Shown here one piece after another: positions 25,465 to 34,030 of a stretch of DNA of 64,000 bases (position 1 is the stretch's first letter; every line of letters begins with the position of its first letter). The translations under genes were made by a program, and so were the position numbers. Source of the DNA: DAIPKP01 sp964545875 (GTDB taxonomy: Bacteria > Synergistota > Synergistia > Synergistales > Aminiphilaceae); assembly GCA_964545875.1 (NCBI GenBank), contig CAZJHH010000003.1, forward strand, positions 124,001 through 188,000, given 5' to 3'. A model generated the notes under the pieces. It made no database searches and was not told the origin of the DNA. It saw nothing but the letters and a program-made list of their open reading frames with translations.

Positions 25465-25611
25465 ATGGAAAAACATGTGTATCGCTGCGTTGCCTGCGGT
25501 CATAGCTTTGAATCCGAAAAGCCGCGGGAAAGCTGTCCCGAGTGCCGGGGAAAGATTCTCGTCCATGAGGCGGGAGAGTCCCGGCGCAAGGGCAAATCCC
25601 TTTCCGGCTGA
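25465..25611 (+). CDS. Small zinc-ribbon protein (FmdB-like), first copy
   Basis: A 48-residue protein, 5 bases after the preceding stop. It reads MEKHVYRCVACGHSFESE with a second pair in CPECRGK, giving a Cys-x2-Cys ... Cys-x2-Cys zinc ribbon, and ends in a basic tail (RRKGKSLSG). RBS GGGAGGTGAG lies before the ATG. It is too short for usual gene-length cut-offs. The first 22 bases of the gene are almost identical to those of the gene at 25788, so the two are a recent or constrained tandem duplication. Role unknown; FmdB-type ribbons are often called regulatory without proof. Confidence 0.75.
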   Translation: MEKHVYRCVACGHSFESEKPRESCPECRGKILVHEAGESRRKGKSLSG

Positions 25612-25787
25612 GGCGTATAGACGTACGGCCGGAAGCTGTATGCCGGCGGTACCTCTTCCCCGGAGGGGGGGAGACGCGCTGTATCGACAGATTATACGTA
25701 CAGGAACCAGAGGTTTTTTAGAAAGGTTCCCGGAAGGGGTTCGCCTTTTGTGCGTATCCTTGGGGTGAGCCTTGCGAGGTGAGAAAA

Positions 25788-25961
25788 ATGGAAAAACATG
25801 TGTATCGCTGTGCTTCCTGCGGAGCCCGGCTTGAATCGGAACGTCGCCTTGGGCAGTGTCCCGAATGCCGGGGCAAGGTGCTCATTCACGAAGAAGGGGA
25901 GAGACGCCGCAGCACGTGCTGCTCCGGTTCGTGTTCGGGGTGTTCGGGATGCGGCAACTGA
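25788..25961 (+). CDS. Small zinc-ribbon protein (FmdB-like), second copy with Cys-rich tail
   Basis: 57 residues: MEKHVYRCASCGARLESE, then CPECRGK, and a cysteine/serine/glycine tail CCSGSCSGCSGCGN that the first copy lacks. Such tails are typical of FmdB-family zinc ribbons. GCGAGGTGAG precedes the ATG at 25788. The coding end overlaps tsaD by 13 bases. Between the copies (25612-25787) is a GGAACC/GGTTCC hairpin around a TTTTTT run that could act as a weak terminator or attenuator. Confidence 0.78.
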   Translation: MEKHVYRCASCGARLESERRLGQCPECRGKVLIHEEGERRRSTCCSGSCSGCSGCGN

Positions 25962-26983
25962 CGAAGGATCCCGACTCCTTCTGCACCCTTGGCATAGAGA
26001 CCAGCTGTGATGAAACGGGGCTCTGCCTTCTTCGGGGCCCCCGGGAAATTCGGGCGGAGGTGCTCGCCAGTCAAATCGAAGAACACGCCCCCTACGGCGG
26101 CGTGATTCCCGAGATGGCCTCCCGGCGGCACCAGGAGATGTTTCTTCCCCTTCTGGAAGAACTCTTTCGCCGGGGAGGCGTTGAAAATCCCTCCGAGGAG
26201 ATCGACCTCATTGCGGTTACCCAGGGGCCGGGTCTTATGGGGGCTCTTCTTGTGGGAGTGATGTCCGCCAAAGGGCTTGCCCAGGGATGGAACCTCCCTC
26301 TTCTCGGGGTGAACCATCTGGAGGGGCATATCTTTGCCAACGTACTCCACTCTTCCCGGCTGGAACCCCCCTTTCTCAACCTGGTAGTCTCCGGGGGGCA
26401 TACGGAAATTTTCCTGGTTCGGGCCTACGGATCTTACGAGCTTCTCGGGCGTACCCGGGACGATGCCGCCGGAGAGGCCTACGACAAGGTAGCCAAGATG
26501 CTGGATCTGGGATATCCCGGAGGCCCCAAGGTGGATGCCCTGGCGGCCCGGGGAAATCCCGGGGCCTTCGATTTTCCCGTTCCTCTGGGAAACAGCTCCG
26601 AAATTGCCTTCAGCTTCAGCGGGCTTAAAACCGCGGTGCTCTGGAAAATCGAGGCTCTCAAAAAAAAAGGCCTTTCTCCCCTTCCTCTGGAGGATATCTG
26701 CGCCTCCTTCCAGAAGGCCGTGGTGGCCTCTCTTACGGGAAAGGTGCGGCTTGCCATGAAACAGACCGGCATCTTGCGCGTGGCGGTCTCGGGAGGTGTG
26801 GCGGCCAATCGGGGGCTTCGCCGGGGACTTTCGGAAATTCCCGAAGGGGATATTTTTATGCCTCCCCCCGCACTCTGTACGGACAATGCCGCCATGATCG
26901 CCGCGGCGGGGTACAACGGCCATATGCGGGGACGCCGGGAAACCCTCGGCCTCTCTCCGAATCCCGGCATGGAGCTGGCGTAG
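25949..26983 (+). CDS. tsaD: tRNA N6-threonylcarbamoyladenosine transferase TsaD
   Basis: A 344-residue ASKHA-fold protein, needed to put threonylcarbamoyl on A37 of ANN-decoding tRNAs together with TsaB, TsaC and TsaE. Motifs: LGIETSCDETG start, metal-binding HLEGHI, VVSGGHTE, DDAAGEAYDKVAKML and LCTDNAAMIAAAG. Start MRQLTK overlaps the zinc-ribbon gene; the upstream part of the open frame is that gene read in another frame. The partners are not in this window. Confidence 0.96.
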   Translation: MRQLTKDPDSFCTLGIETSCDETGLCLLRGPREIRAEVLASQIEEHAPYGGVIPEMASRRHQEMFLPLLEELFRRGGVENPSEEIDLIAVTQGPGLMGALLVGVMSAKGLAQGWNLPLLGVNHLEGHIFANVLHSSRLEPPFLNLVVSGGHTEIFLVRAYGSYELLGRTRDDAAGEAYDKVAKMLDLGYPGGPKVDALAARGNPGAFDFPVPLGNSSEIAFSFSGLKTAVLWKIEALKKKGLSPLPLEDICASFQKAVVASLTGKVRLAMKQTGILRVAVSGGVAANRGLRRGLSEIPEGDIFMPPPALCTDNAAMIAAAGYNGHMRGRRETLGLSPNPGMELA

Positions 26984-27059
26984 AGCAGGCTCTCCATGAA
27001 GGGATTCACCTCGGCGCATACCACGAATATGCCGCTTGCGGAGCGAGAGGAGGACTCCC

Positions 27060-27980
27060 GTGAAGAATTTTAAAAGCTCAGGAGAAGGCAGAAAGAAGCG
27101 GGGCGCTCTTTTTTCTCTGTCATGTTTATGTTGCGCTCTCCTCATCGGTTTGGGATCCCCCCTCTGGGGGGAGGAGGTTCATCATTTTTCACCCCAGGCT
27201 CTCGCCCGCCTCGGGTGGGCTCATTATGACGAGGGAGGATACGATCTGGCGGAGGATCTCTTTCGCCAGGCCCTGGCAAAGGATCCCCGGTACTCCGGTG
27301 CCCTGGTGGGACTTGGCTGGGTCTTTCTCGACTCCCGGCGTTACGAGGAGGCGGAAACCTTCTTTCTTCGGGCTCTCCAGGTACATTCCCGCAGTGTGGA
27401 TGCTCTTCTCGGTCTTGGCTGGGTTTACTACGACCTTGAGCGCCATGAGGAGGGAGAACGGATTTTCGAGTTTTTGGTACGGGTGGATCCGGAGTTCCCC
27501 CAGGCATGGAGCGGCCTGGGCTGGAGCGTCCTGGAAAGAGGAGATCCCCGGAGGGCCCGGGAATTTTTCGAAAAGGGCCTCGCCCTGGATTCCGGGGATA
27601 GGGATCTCTGGAACGGTCTGGGATGGGCCTTTTACGACGACGAGCGATATGCCGAGGCGTACCAGGCCTTTTTCAAGGCGGTGCGGCATTCTCCGGGGGA
27701 TCCCTATCCCTTGAACGGCCTGGGGTGGGCTCTCTTGGAACTTCAGCGCTGCGAAGAGGCGGAGAAAGCCTTTTTGCAAGCCCGGGAGAGGGATGCCTCT
27801 CTCGAAGATCCCCTTCTTGGTTTTGCCTACGCCTGCCTCTGCCAGGGAAAATATGCCGCTGCCCGGAAAGCCTACGAGGATCTGCTCTCCCTCGCGCCGG
27901 ATCACTCGGAAGCTCTGGAAGGGCTGGAGGAGCTCCGCCTTCGGGAAGCGGCGGAGCTGGAAGCTCCCCAGGGAGATTGA
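27060..27980 (+). CDS. Exported tetratricopeptide-repeat protein
   Basis: 306 residues: N-terminal basic region and hydrophobic signal or anchor (about 17-38), then about seven consecutive TPR units. The repeats share a distinctive GLGW(V/A)F/YYD phrase (LGWAHYDEGGYDLAEDLF, LGWVFLDSRRYEEAETFF, LGWVYYDLERHEEGERIF, LGWAFYDDERYAEAYQAF), showing internal duplication. It probably scaffolds envelope protein complexes. The GTG start has AGAGGAGGA seven bases upstream. It converges with the minus-strand yjbQ gene 17 bases away. Confidence 0.85.
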   Translation: MKNFKSSGEGRKKRGALFSLSCLCCALLIGLGSPLWGEEVHHFSPQALARLGWAHYDEGGYDLAEDLFRQALAKDPRYSGALVGLGWVFLDSRRYEEAETFFLRALQVHSRSVDALLGLGWVYYDLERHEEGERIFEFLVRVDPEFPQAWSGLGWSVLERGDPRRAREFFEKGLALDSGDRDLWNGLGWAFYDDERYAEAYQAFFKAVRHSPGDPYPLNGLGWALLELQRCEEAEKAFLQARERDASLEDPLLGFAYACLCQGKYAAARKAYEDLLSLAPDHSEALEGLEELRLREAAELEAPQGD

Positions 27981-27997
27981 TTCGCGGATCTCCGGGA

Positions 27998-28411
27998 TCA
28001 GATGCCCATGACCTTCACTACCACCCGCTTGCGCCGCTGACCGTCGAACTCCGCATAATGCACGGTCTCCCACGGACCGAGATCGAGGCGCCCCTCGGTA
28101 ATGGGGAGGAGAGCCTGGTGGTGTACCAGGATGCGCTTCAGATGGGCATCCCCGTTATCTTCTCCCGTCCGGTGATGGGCATAGGACGGATCTTCCGGAG
28201 CCAGTCTTTCCAGCCATGCGGCGATATCCTCGTGGAGCCCCGATTCGTTATCGTTTACGATAATCCCTGCGGTGATGTGCATGGCGGAAACCAGCATCAT
28301 TCCCTCCCGTATGCCGCTTTTGGAGAGAATCTCCCCCAGCCGGGGAGTGATATGCACCAGATCTTTCTTCTTCGCGCAGGAAAACCAGAGATACTCCGTA
28401 TGGACCTTCAT
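27998..28411 (-). CDS. YjbQ/UPF0047 family protein
   Basis: 137 residues, the usual UPF0047 length. HITPRLGEI, SAMHITAGIIVNDNESGLHEDI and the histidine-rich YAHHRTGEDNGDAHLKRILVHH metal-site region are characteristic. E. coli YjbQ has thiamine-phosphate-synthase activity in vitro, but the physiological role is unsettled. It starts 15 bases after the aminotransferase stop with AGGAGGTG upstream, so both are likely on one transcript controlled by the MocR-type divergon. Confidence 0.9.
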   Translation of the reverse strand: MKVHTEYLWFSCAKKKDLVHITPRLGEILSKSGIREGMMLVSAMHITAGIIVNDNESGLHEDIAAWLERLAPEDPSYAHHRTGEDNGDAHLKRILVHHQALLPITEGRLDLGPWETVHYAEFDGQRRKRVVVKVMGI

Positions 28412-28426
28412 GAAGACACCTCCTCT

Positions 28427-29617
28427 TTAGAATGTTTTTTCGGAGCGGAGTATTTCTTCGAGGGTCAGGCATAAAGCGTCGATATGCTCTTCCTTCACTA
28501 CCAGGGACGGATAGAATCGTATCATATCCGGGTTTTCGGAGAATCCGATGAAAAATCCCTTTTCCAGCATTTTCTCGAAAATTATCTCGCTTTTTTTGGG
28601 GCTTCCCTGAAATTCCATGGCGATCATCAGACCTCGTTCCCGCACCTCTTTTACATAAGAACAAGCCTCAGCGATTTTCCGAAGCTTCTTCGTGAAGTAC
28701 GCTCCTTTTGCCGAAGCCTTTTCAATCCACCTTTCCGAAACCAAAGCTCTTGTTACCGCCAACCCGATCTCACAACCCAGAGGGTCGTTTATATGGGATT
28801 GCACGTATCGTATTCCTTGCTCTTCGACCTTGGCGGCGGCATTTTTTTCCACGAATACCGCACTCACAGGATAACCGTTTCCGAGGCCTTTGCCCAAGGT
28901 AATCATATCCGGGAGAATGTCATAATGCTGGTAACCGAACCACTTTCCCGTTCTTCCGAAGCCTGTGGTGACCTCGTTGGCGATGATCAATCCTCCGGCT
29001 TTCCGAACGTTCTCGCAAAGGCACTTGATGAGTCTTTCCGGAGGAAGATAGACCCGGCCCCCGGAATTTCCCGGTTCGAAAACGAAGGCGCCGTAAGAAT
29101 CGTATTCGAGGGAAGCCGTTTGGGGACAATCCACACAAGATCCTCCCGGGCATTCCAGGCAGGGTCTCAGAGGAAAATCCGTCCAGAAAGCGGGATCTCT
29201 GGGAGTATGGGCTTTTCCTCCCGAGGAGAGGTAACTTACATCAAAGGTTAGATTTCGCTTTCGCCCCGTAATTCTTTCGGCGAGAGTGATGGAAAGCTCC
29301 ACTGCCTCGCTTCCGGAGGAAAGGTAGAGGGCTTTGGAATCGGGAAGCTGTGCCGCATGAATGAGATGTTCCGTAAGGTTTGATGCCGAAGTATTCGTAA
29401 AAAATTCATGCGTGTGTATCACTTTTTCCGCCTGTCTTTGCAGGGTTTTCGTAACGCTTTCGTGATTGTGCCCGAGACACATGGCCCAGCATCCCGCCTG
29501 GAAATCGAGAAGGGTACGCCCGCCACGGGCATGAAGAAGAATTCCCTCCCCCTTTTCCAGGAAAAGAGGCTCCCGAAGCCTGCTGTGTGTTCGTAAAATT
29601 CTCGTATCGTAAGACAT
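28427..29617 (-). CDS. Class III PLP-dependent aminotransferase
   Basis: 396 residues. PLP lysine is Lys243 in LGKGLGNGYPVSAV. SSGSEAVELSITLAE and ANEVTTGFGRTGKWFGYQH are conserved class III blocks, but the usual Asp that contacts the PLP ring nitrogen (DEVxTGFG) is Asn214. Four cysteines, Cys153, Cys156, Cys161 and Cys164, form a CxxC-x4-CxxC cluster. The substrate is unknown. Start MSYDT follows AGGAGGATTTTG. It is transcribed away from the MocR-type regulator, which probably controls it, and appears more A/T-rich than flanking genes. Confidence 0.88.
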   Translation of the reverse strand: MSYDTRILRTHSRLREPLFLEKGEGILLHARGGRTLLDFQAGCWAMCLGHNHESVTKTLQRQAEKVIHTHEFFTNTSASNLTEHLIHAAQLPDSKALYLSSGSEAVELSITLAERITGRKRNLTFDVSYLSSGGKAHTPRDPAFWTDFPLRPCLECPGGSCVDCPQTASLEYDSYGAFVFEPGNSGGRVYLPPERLIKCLCENVRKAGGLIIANEVTTGFGRTGKWFGYQHYDILPDMITLGKGLGNGYPVSAVFVEKNAAAKVEEQGIRYVQSHINDPLGCEIGLAVTRALVSERWIEKASAKGAYFTKKLRKIAEACSYVKEVRERGLMIAMEFQGSPKKSEIIFEKMLEKGFFIGFSENPDMIRFYPSLVVKEEHIDALCLTLEEILRSEKTF

Positions 29618-29652
29618 GAGCAAAATCCTCCTTGGAAATAGATGATATTTCC

Positions 29653-29709
29653 TTGATAGCATAGAGAGAAAAAGAGTATAGTACAAACAGTCATTATGCA
29701 AACTGTACT
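29653..29709. promoter_or_regulatory. Divergent promoters and inverted-repeat operator of the MocR/aminotransferase unit
   Basis: Plus strand: TTGATA (29653-29658), 18 bases, TATAGT (29677-29682). The minus strand has TATACT in the same place with TTTGCA 16 bases upstream. AGTACA (29680-29685) and TGTACT (29704-29709) form an inverted repeat, and ACAAACAGT and GCAAACTGT form a direct repeat inside it. The arms lie on the -10 and start sites of both promoters, so bound regulator would affect both genes. Confidence 0.6.
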
Positions 29710-29726
29710 ACCACAGGGGGTTTCAA

Positions 29727-31058
29727 GTGTATACGTACGAAATGGTGGCGGCGTGGCTCAGGAGGGAAATCCGAAAAAAGTCCCTTTCCCAGGGGGATCG
29801 TATGCCAAGCGTGCGCGATGTCGCCCGAATTCTCAAGGTCAATAAGATTACCGTAGTCAGGGCATATAGAAATCTTGAGGAGAGTCACGAAGTATATGCG
29901 ATTCCCCGGGGAGGGTATTACGTCGTCGCTCAAGAGGAATTACCTGAAGGCATCGGGGCTGTCATCGACTTTCAAAGAATGCTTCCCGAACCGAGGCTTT
30001 TGCCTTCCAGCGAATTTTTACATGCCATAAACAGAGCGGTTCGGGAATACGGGAAGAATATTTTCAACTATGGAAATCCAAAGGGCTTTCCTCCGCTTAT
30101 AGAAACGTTAAAAAAATATTTTATGCAAAAGAACGTTTATGCCAGGGAGCGCGAAATTTTTGTGACAAACGGCGCACAACAGGGAATAAGCCTTTTGCTG
30201 GATATGTTTTTCTCCGATGGAGACGGAGCGCTTTTAATCGAGGAGCCTACCTATAATCTCGTACAGAACTTTGCGATCCGGAAAAAAATTCCCTGTTTTA
30301 CCGTAAAACGCGATTCGAAAGGTCTTGATTTGCATTCTCTCGAATTTATCCTGCGACGGGAAAACATCAAGCTTTTCTACATCATGCCGAGGTTTCACAA
30401 TCCCCTTGGGACATCCCTTTCGGAGGCGGCGAAAAAGAGAATCGTGGAACTTGCCCATGCCTATGGCGCGTATATTCTGGAGGATGATTATCTCGGAGAC
30501 CTTGAAACGGATAGCGGAGTGCTGCCTCTTCACTACTACGATGTGCATGGACGTGTGATATACCTTCGGAGTTTTTCCAAAACCTTCATGCCGGGTATCC
30601 GTTTGGGATCTGTGGTTGTTCCCGGAAATCTGGTATCCTCTTTTGCGGAACAACGCTATCTGTACGATCTCGGAACGTCTATGCTGCCCCAGGGGGCGCT
30701 GAATATTTTTATCAGATCCGGCATGTATGATCATCATGTGAAAAAGATTGTTGCGGTATGTGGAGAAAAGATGTCTCTTGCTCGTTCTCTCGTAGAAAAA
30801 ATGAGCCCTCCCGGAATGCCATGGATTGTCACCGACAAGGGGATCACTCTCTGGCTGGAACTTCCCTCTTCCAGGGATCCCGAGAAAATCAGGAGTTTTC
30901 TGAAGGAAAAAGGGGTTGCCGTCTCTGTTACGGGAGATTCTTCTTCCGAAGCCGTATCCGGTTTGAAGGGCGTGAAAATCTGCCTTATGGGAGTCGGCAA
31001 TGAGGAGATTCGGAAGGGGCTTCTGCTTTTCTTTCGAGAAATAAAACACCTGATATGA
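29727..31058 (+). CDS. MocR-type regulator: GntR DNA-binding domain fused to an aminotransferase fold
   Basis: 443 residues. The first 70 form a GntR winged helix (SQGDRMPSVRDVARILKVNKITVVRAYRNLEE). The rest is a class I aminotransferase-like domain with the PLP lysine in RSFSKTFMPGIRLG and a Tyr/Asp-rich binding region LEDDYLGDLE. MocR proteins sense PLP or an amine and act on adjacent divergently read genes. GTG start 29727 with CAGGGGG upstream. Codons such as AAA, TTT and ATA are clearly more frequent than in neighbours, suggesting acquisition by transfer. Confidence 0.92.
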   Translation: MYTYEMVAAWLRREIRKKSLSQGDRMPSVRDVARILKVNKITVVRAYRNLEESHEVYAIPRGGYYVVAQEELPEGIGAVIDFQRMLPEPRLLPSSEFLHAINRAVREYGKNIFNYGNPKGFPPLIETLKKYFMQKNVYAREREIFVTNGAQQGISLLLDMFFSDGDGALLIEEPTYNLVQNFAIRKKIPCFTVKRDSKGLDLHSLEFILRRENIKLFYIMPRFHNPLGTSLSEAAKKRIVELAHAYGAYILEDDYLGDLETDSGVLPLHYYDVHGRVIYLRSFSKTFMPGIRLGSVVVPGNLVSSFAEQRYLYDLGTSMLPQGALNIFIRSGMYDHHVKKIVAVCGEKMSLARSLVEKMSPPGMPWIVTDKGITLWLELPSSRDPEKIRSFLKEKGVAVSVTGDSSSEAVSGLKGVKICLMGVGNEEIRKGLLLFFREIKHLI

Positions 31059-31121
31059 TGGGCGGAACGCCAGAATTTTGTGAAAAGCCCGGAAGGGGTA
31101 TTCTGAAAGGGAGGATTTTTC

Positions 31122-31709
31122 GTGAAAAGATTCCAAATATCCCTGCTCGCGATAATCTTGTTTATTCTCTATGTTTACCCGTCCCATGCCTACGTCTCCT
31201 TCTTCGACGGAAGCTCGGAATATCAGTACATGCAGAAGCGGTACGGCAAAAAATACGCTCCCCGGCGGGTGCTGGTGATGCGGGATTTTTTCGCCCGGCA
31301 AAATCCCTCGCTCAGCTCCAAGGCCGCCAAGAGCTATGCCGCCCTGGTAGAGCGAATCTGCCGGAACTACGAGGTGGATCCCTTTCTGGTGGCGGCGGTG
31401 ATCGCCAAGGAATCCAGCGTTCGGGTAAAGGCGAAAAGCGGTATTGCCTACGGACTCATGCAGATCAACTGGGAGGCCAACAAAAAATGGATCCCCAAAG
31501 TCTTTCCCTCCATCAAGAGCCGCCGGGATCTCCTTCACTCCCGCCCCAATATCTACGTGGGCACCTACATGCTTCACAAGGCTCTGGAGGGAAGCCGGGG
31601 GAAGGTGGATCTCGCCCTGGACAGCTACCGGGGGAAAAGCATCACGGAGTATCGCCGGAAAATTCATTCCTTTTATGCCGAGATGGTACGGGATTTCAAA
31701 AGCCGTTAG
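31122..31709 (+). CDS. Lytic transglycosylase (SLT domain)
   Basis: 195 residues: signal or membrane anchor (about 6-22), then a single SLT domain. The catalytic glutamate is in VIAKESSVRVKAKSGIAYGLMQINW, followed by NIYVGTYMLHKALE and LDSYRGKSIT, the usual groove motifs (with YRGK in place of YNAG). It would cleave peptidoglycan glycan strands to 1,6-anhydro ends in the periplasm. GTG start with GGGAGG 8 bases upstream. Confidence 0.9.
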   Translation: MKRFQISLLAIILFILYVYPSHAYVSFFDGSSEYQYMQKRYGKKYAPRRVLVMRDFFARQNPSLSSKAAKSYAALVERICRNYEVDPFLVAAVIAKESSVRVKAKSGIAYGLMQINWEANKKWIPKVFPSIKSRRDLLHSRPNIYVGTYMLHKALEGSRGKVDLALDSYRGKSITEYRRKIHSFYAEMVRDFKSR

Positions 31710-31776
31710 AATATCGGAACCTCTTCGGAACCGAGGATCCGAATAAAGAGAGCTTTCGGGGATTCCGGGAGTTTGT

Positions 31777-31785
31777 TGGTATAAT
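31777..31785 (+). promoter_or_regulatory. Extended -10 promoter of the acyl-CoA synthetase gene
   Basis: TG-G-TATAAT (31777-31785); no recognisable -35. The ATG lies 33 bases downstream with CAGGAGGCG at 31804. The same TGGTA(T/C)A pattern recurs before pyrG, lptA and prmA. Confidence 0.55.
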
Positions 31786-31817
31786 ACGGGGAACTTGTTT
31801 TATGCAGGAGGCGAACC

Positions 31818-33296
31818 ATGTATCCACGTCTGGAAGAAAAGATTCTCTCGCGAATACAGAAAGATCCCTCGTCCCCCGTCCTTTGGTGGGATCATCGGTG
31901 GTGGCAGGGGAAAGAATTTCTTGCCCTGGTGGAAGAGAGCACCCGGAATCTCGAAAAAAGCGGTATCACCAAGGGAAGCCGCATCGTTATCTTCAGCCCT
32001 AACGCTCCGGTGGTGGCCATTCTTTCCATGGCGGCCTGGCGCCTGGGGGCTACCATGGTGCCCCTGAATTCCCGGGGGGGCGTGGAGGCGGGAAAACGGA
32101 TCATTAAAAAGGTCGAGCCCGCAGGGGTGATCATTCACGAGGGCATGGCCCCTCTTATGGAGGAGTTCGAAAAAGAGCACGTCCCCTGCGTGATAGCTCC
32201 CCTGGAAGGTCCGGTGCCCTCTTTCAAGGCCGCCCAGACCTCCCCCAGCGATCCCCGGATAGCCATGATCTTCGCTACCTCGGGAAGCACGGGAAACCCC
32301 AAGGCGGTTCCTTTGACCCACGGCAACCTTCTGGGTAATGTCACCGCCCTGGAGCAGGGAGTTTCCATTATCCGCAAGGGAATTCACTTCATGAACGTGC
32401 TTCCCAACTTCCACTCCTACGGATACACCGTAAGCGTGCTGCTTCCCCTCTGCGTGGGAGCTCCCTACGTTCCTCAGCCCTCGTTCACCCCCCTTCAGGA
32501 CACCTTTCAGGCTCTGGAGGAGGCCGAGGTGGAGGTGCTCGTGGCGGTGCCCACCATGCTCACCTTTCTTCTGGGAGCTGTGGAGAAGGGCATGGCCCCT
32601 CCGGCGACGCTCAAATACGTGGTCTCCGGGGGAGAGCGTCTCAACCCCTCCCTTCAGGAGCGAGTGGAAAAGAAGCTGGGCATCACCATCCTCCAGGGAT
32701 ACGGCCTTACCGAATGCTCTCCCGTGGTGAGCTGCAATCCCTCTCCCGAGGGGAACAAGCCCGGCACGGTGGGAACCTTTCTCCCCGGGTACGAATGGGA
32801 AATCCGGGACCAGGCGGGAAACCTTCTCGACCCTTCCGAAGAGGGGGTTCTCTGGGTTCGGGGCCCCTCGGTAACCGAAGGCTACTTCCGGGATACCGAC
32901 ATGAGCTCCAAGCGGTTCGCCAACGGCTGGATGAATACGGGAGACGTGGTGCGGGTGGACGAGGAGGGGTATCTTTCCGTTCTTGACCGGGCCACGGATC
33001 TCATCATCGTAGGGGGGTTCAACGTCTATCCCCAGGAGATCGAGGCGGTGCTCAACGAGCATCCCCAGGTGAAAATGGCCACGGTGGTGGGGATTTCCCA
33101 TCACCTTACGGGGGAGTATCCCAAGGCCTTCGTCATTCCCCAGGAGCCCCATGGAATCTCCGCTCGGGAACTTATCGATTTCTGCAAGGAACGCCTGGCT
33201 CATTACAAGGTGCCTCGAAAAGTGGAATTCGTGGATTCCTTCCCCCTCTCCGGAGTGGGCAAGGTACTCCGTAAAGAACTGAAAAAACGGGGATAA
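31818..33296 (+). CDS. AMP-forming acyl-CoA synthetase / ligase
   Basis: 492-residue adenylate-forming enzyme. A3 motif ATSGSTGNPKAVPLTHGN, A5 YGLTECSPVV, A7 MNTGDVVRVDEEGYL, A8 DRATDLIIVGGFNVYPQEIE and the catalytic lysine in GVGKVLRKELKK (A10) are intact. It would activate a carboxylic (probably fatty) acid to an acyl-adenylate and then acyl-CoA; the chain length cannot be judged. It has its own promoter, and the following phosphoesterase gene is 41 bases away. Confidence 0.92.
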   Translation: MYPRLEEKILSRIQKDPSSPVLWWDHRWWQGKEFLALVEESTRNLEKSGITKGSRIVIFSPNAPVVAILSMAAWRLGATMVPLNSRGGVEAGKRIIKKVEPAGVIIHEGMAPLMEEFEKEHVPCVIAPLEGPVPSFKAAQTSPSDPRIAMIFATSGSTGNPKAVPLTHGNLLGNVTALEQGVSIIRKGIHFMNVLPNFHSYGYTVSVLLPLCVGAPYVPQPSFTPLQDTFQALEEAEVEVLVAVPTMLTFLLGAVEKGMAPPATLKYVVSGGERLNPSLQERVEKKLGITILQGYGLTECSPVVSCNPSPEGNKPGTVGTFLPGYEWEIRDQAGNLLDPSEEGVLWVRGPSVTEGYFRDTDMSSKRFANGWMNTGDVVRVDEEGYLSVLDRATDLIIVGGFNVYPQEIEAVLNEHPQVKMATVVGISHHLTGEYPKAFVIPQEPHGISARELIDFCKERLAHYKVPRKVEFVDSFPLSGVGKVLRKELKKRG

Positions 33297-33337
33297 CCCC
33301 GTTCCGTTCCGGGAGATGCCGAGAGGAGAGGATGCGC

Positions 33338-33880
33338 ATGTCAAGACTCGGGGTTATTTCGGATACCCACGGAGATGCCCGGGGATGGGAAGAAGCCCGG
33401 AAGATCTGGGGTGACGTGGAGGCAATCCTTCATGCGGGGGACGTACTCTACCATGGCCCCCGAAATCCCCTTCCCCAGGCGTATGGTCCCAAGGTTCTGG
33501 CCAAGTGCATGAACGAATCCCCGGTACCCCTCTTCATCGCCCGGGGAAACTGCGATGCTCCGGTGGATCAGAATATGCTCCGGTGGCCCCTGCTCTCGCC
33601 TCTGATTCCTCTCTGGTGGGAAGGAAAGCTGATTCTCCTCTCCCACGGGGAGAACTTCTCCGAGGTCCGGGAGCTGGGCTTACACTGCGGGGCCTCCCTG
33701 GTCATTACGGGACACACTCACGTGGCTTCGGTGCAGAGAGAGGAACGTACTATTTTTCTCAATCCCGGGTCCGCTTCGCTTCCCAAGGGGCGGGATCCCG
33801 CGAGTGCGGCCCTTCTGGATTCCCAGGGCATGGCGGTGGTAACCCTGCAGGGAGATCTGCTCCATCGGGAGCCCTGGTAG
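33338..33880 (+). CDS. YfcE/MJ0936-type metallophosphoesterase
   Basis: 180-residue calcineurin-like phosphoesterase. Metal-binding blocks: GVISDTHGD, ILHAGDV, IARGNCDA, LLSHGE and ITGHTHVA, followed by FLNPGSAS, which together define the YfcE family of small phosphodiesterases. It could hydrolyse phosphodiester bonds in nucleotides or lipid precursors; the natural substrate is unknown. Of two ATGs, 33338 is preferred because GGAGAGG is 7 bases upstream; the first ATG (33332) sits just behind the RBS. Confidence 0.88.
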   Translation: MSRLGVISDTHGDARGWEEARKIWGDVEAILHAGDVLYHGPRNPLPQAYGPKVLAKCMNESPVPLFIARGNCDAPVDQNMLRWPLLSPLIPLWWEGKLILLSHGENFSEVRELGLHCGASLVITGHTHVASVQREERTIFLNPGSASLPKGRDPASAALLDSQGMAVVTLQGDLLHREPW

Positions 33881-33963
33881 AAGGAATTTCTTTCGGAAGA
33901 CCGGAATTGCCGCTTCGGGGAAGGTTTTCGAAAAATCCCGGTTTTTCCGAGATTTTCAACAAA

Positions 33964-34030
33964 GTTCCTTTCTTTCTCAGCCCTGAAAGAAAGGAACGAA
34001 AGACGGTACGATTCCGTACCTAAAGGAGGT
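33964..34030 (+). promoter_or_regulatory. Structured leader of glyA: two consecutive hairpins next to the RBS
   Basis: GTTCCTTTCTTTC (33964-33976) pairs perfectly with GAAAGAAAGGAAC (33985-33997); GGTACG (34005-34010) pairs with CGTACC (34015-34020). The RBS TAAAGGAGGT begins at 34021. The CCTTT in the first arm can also pair with AAAGG of the RBS, so alternative structures could hide it. I know of no riboswitch with this sequence. Confidence 0.5.
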
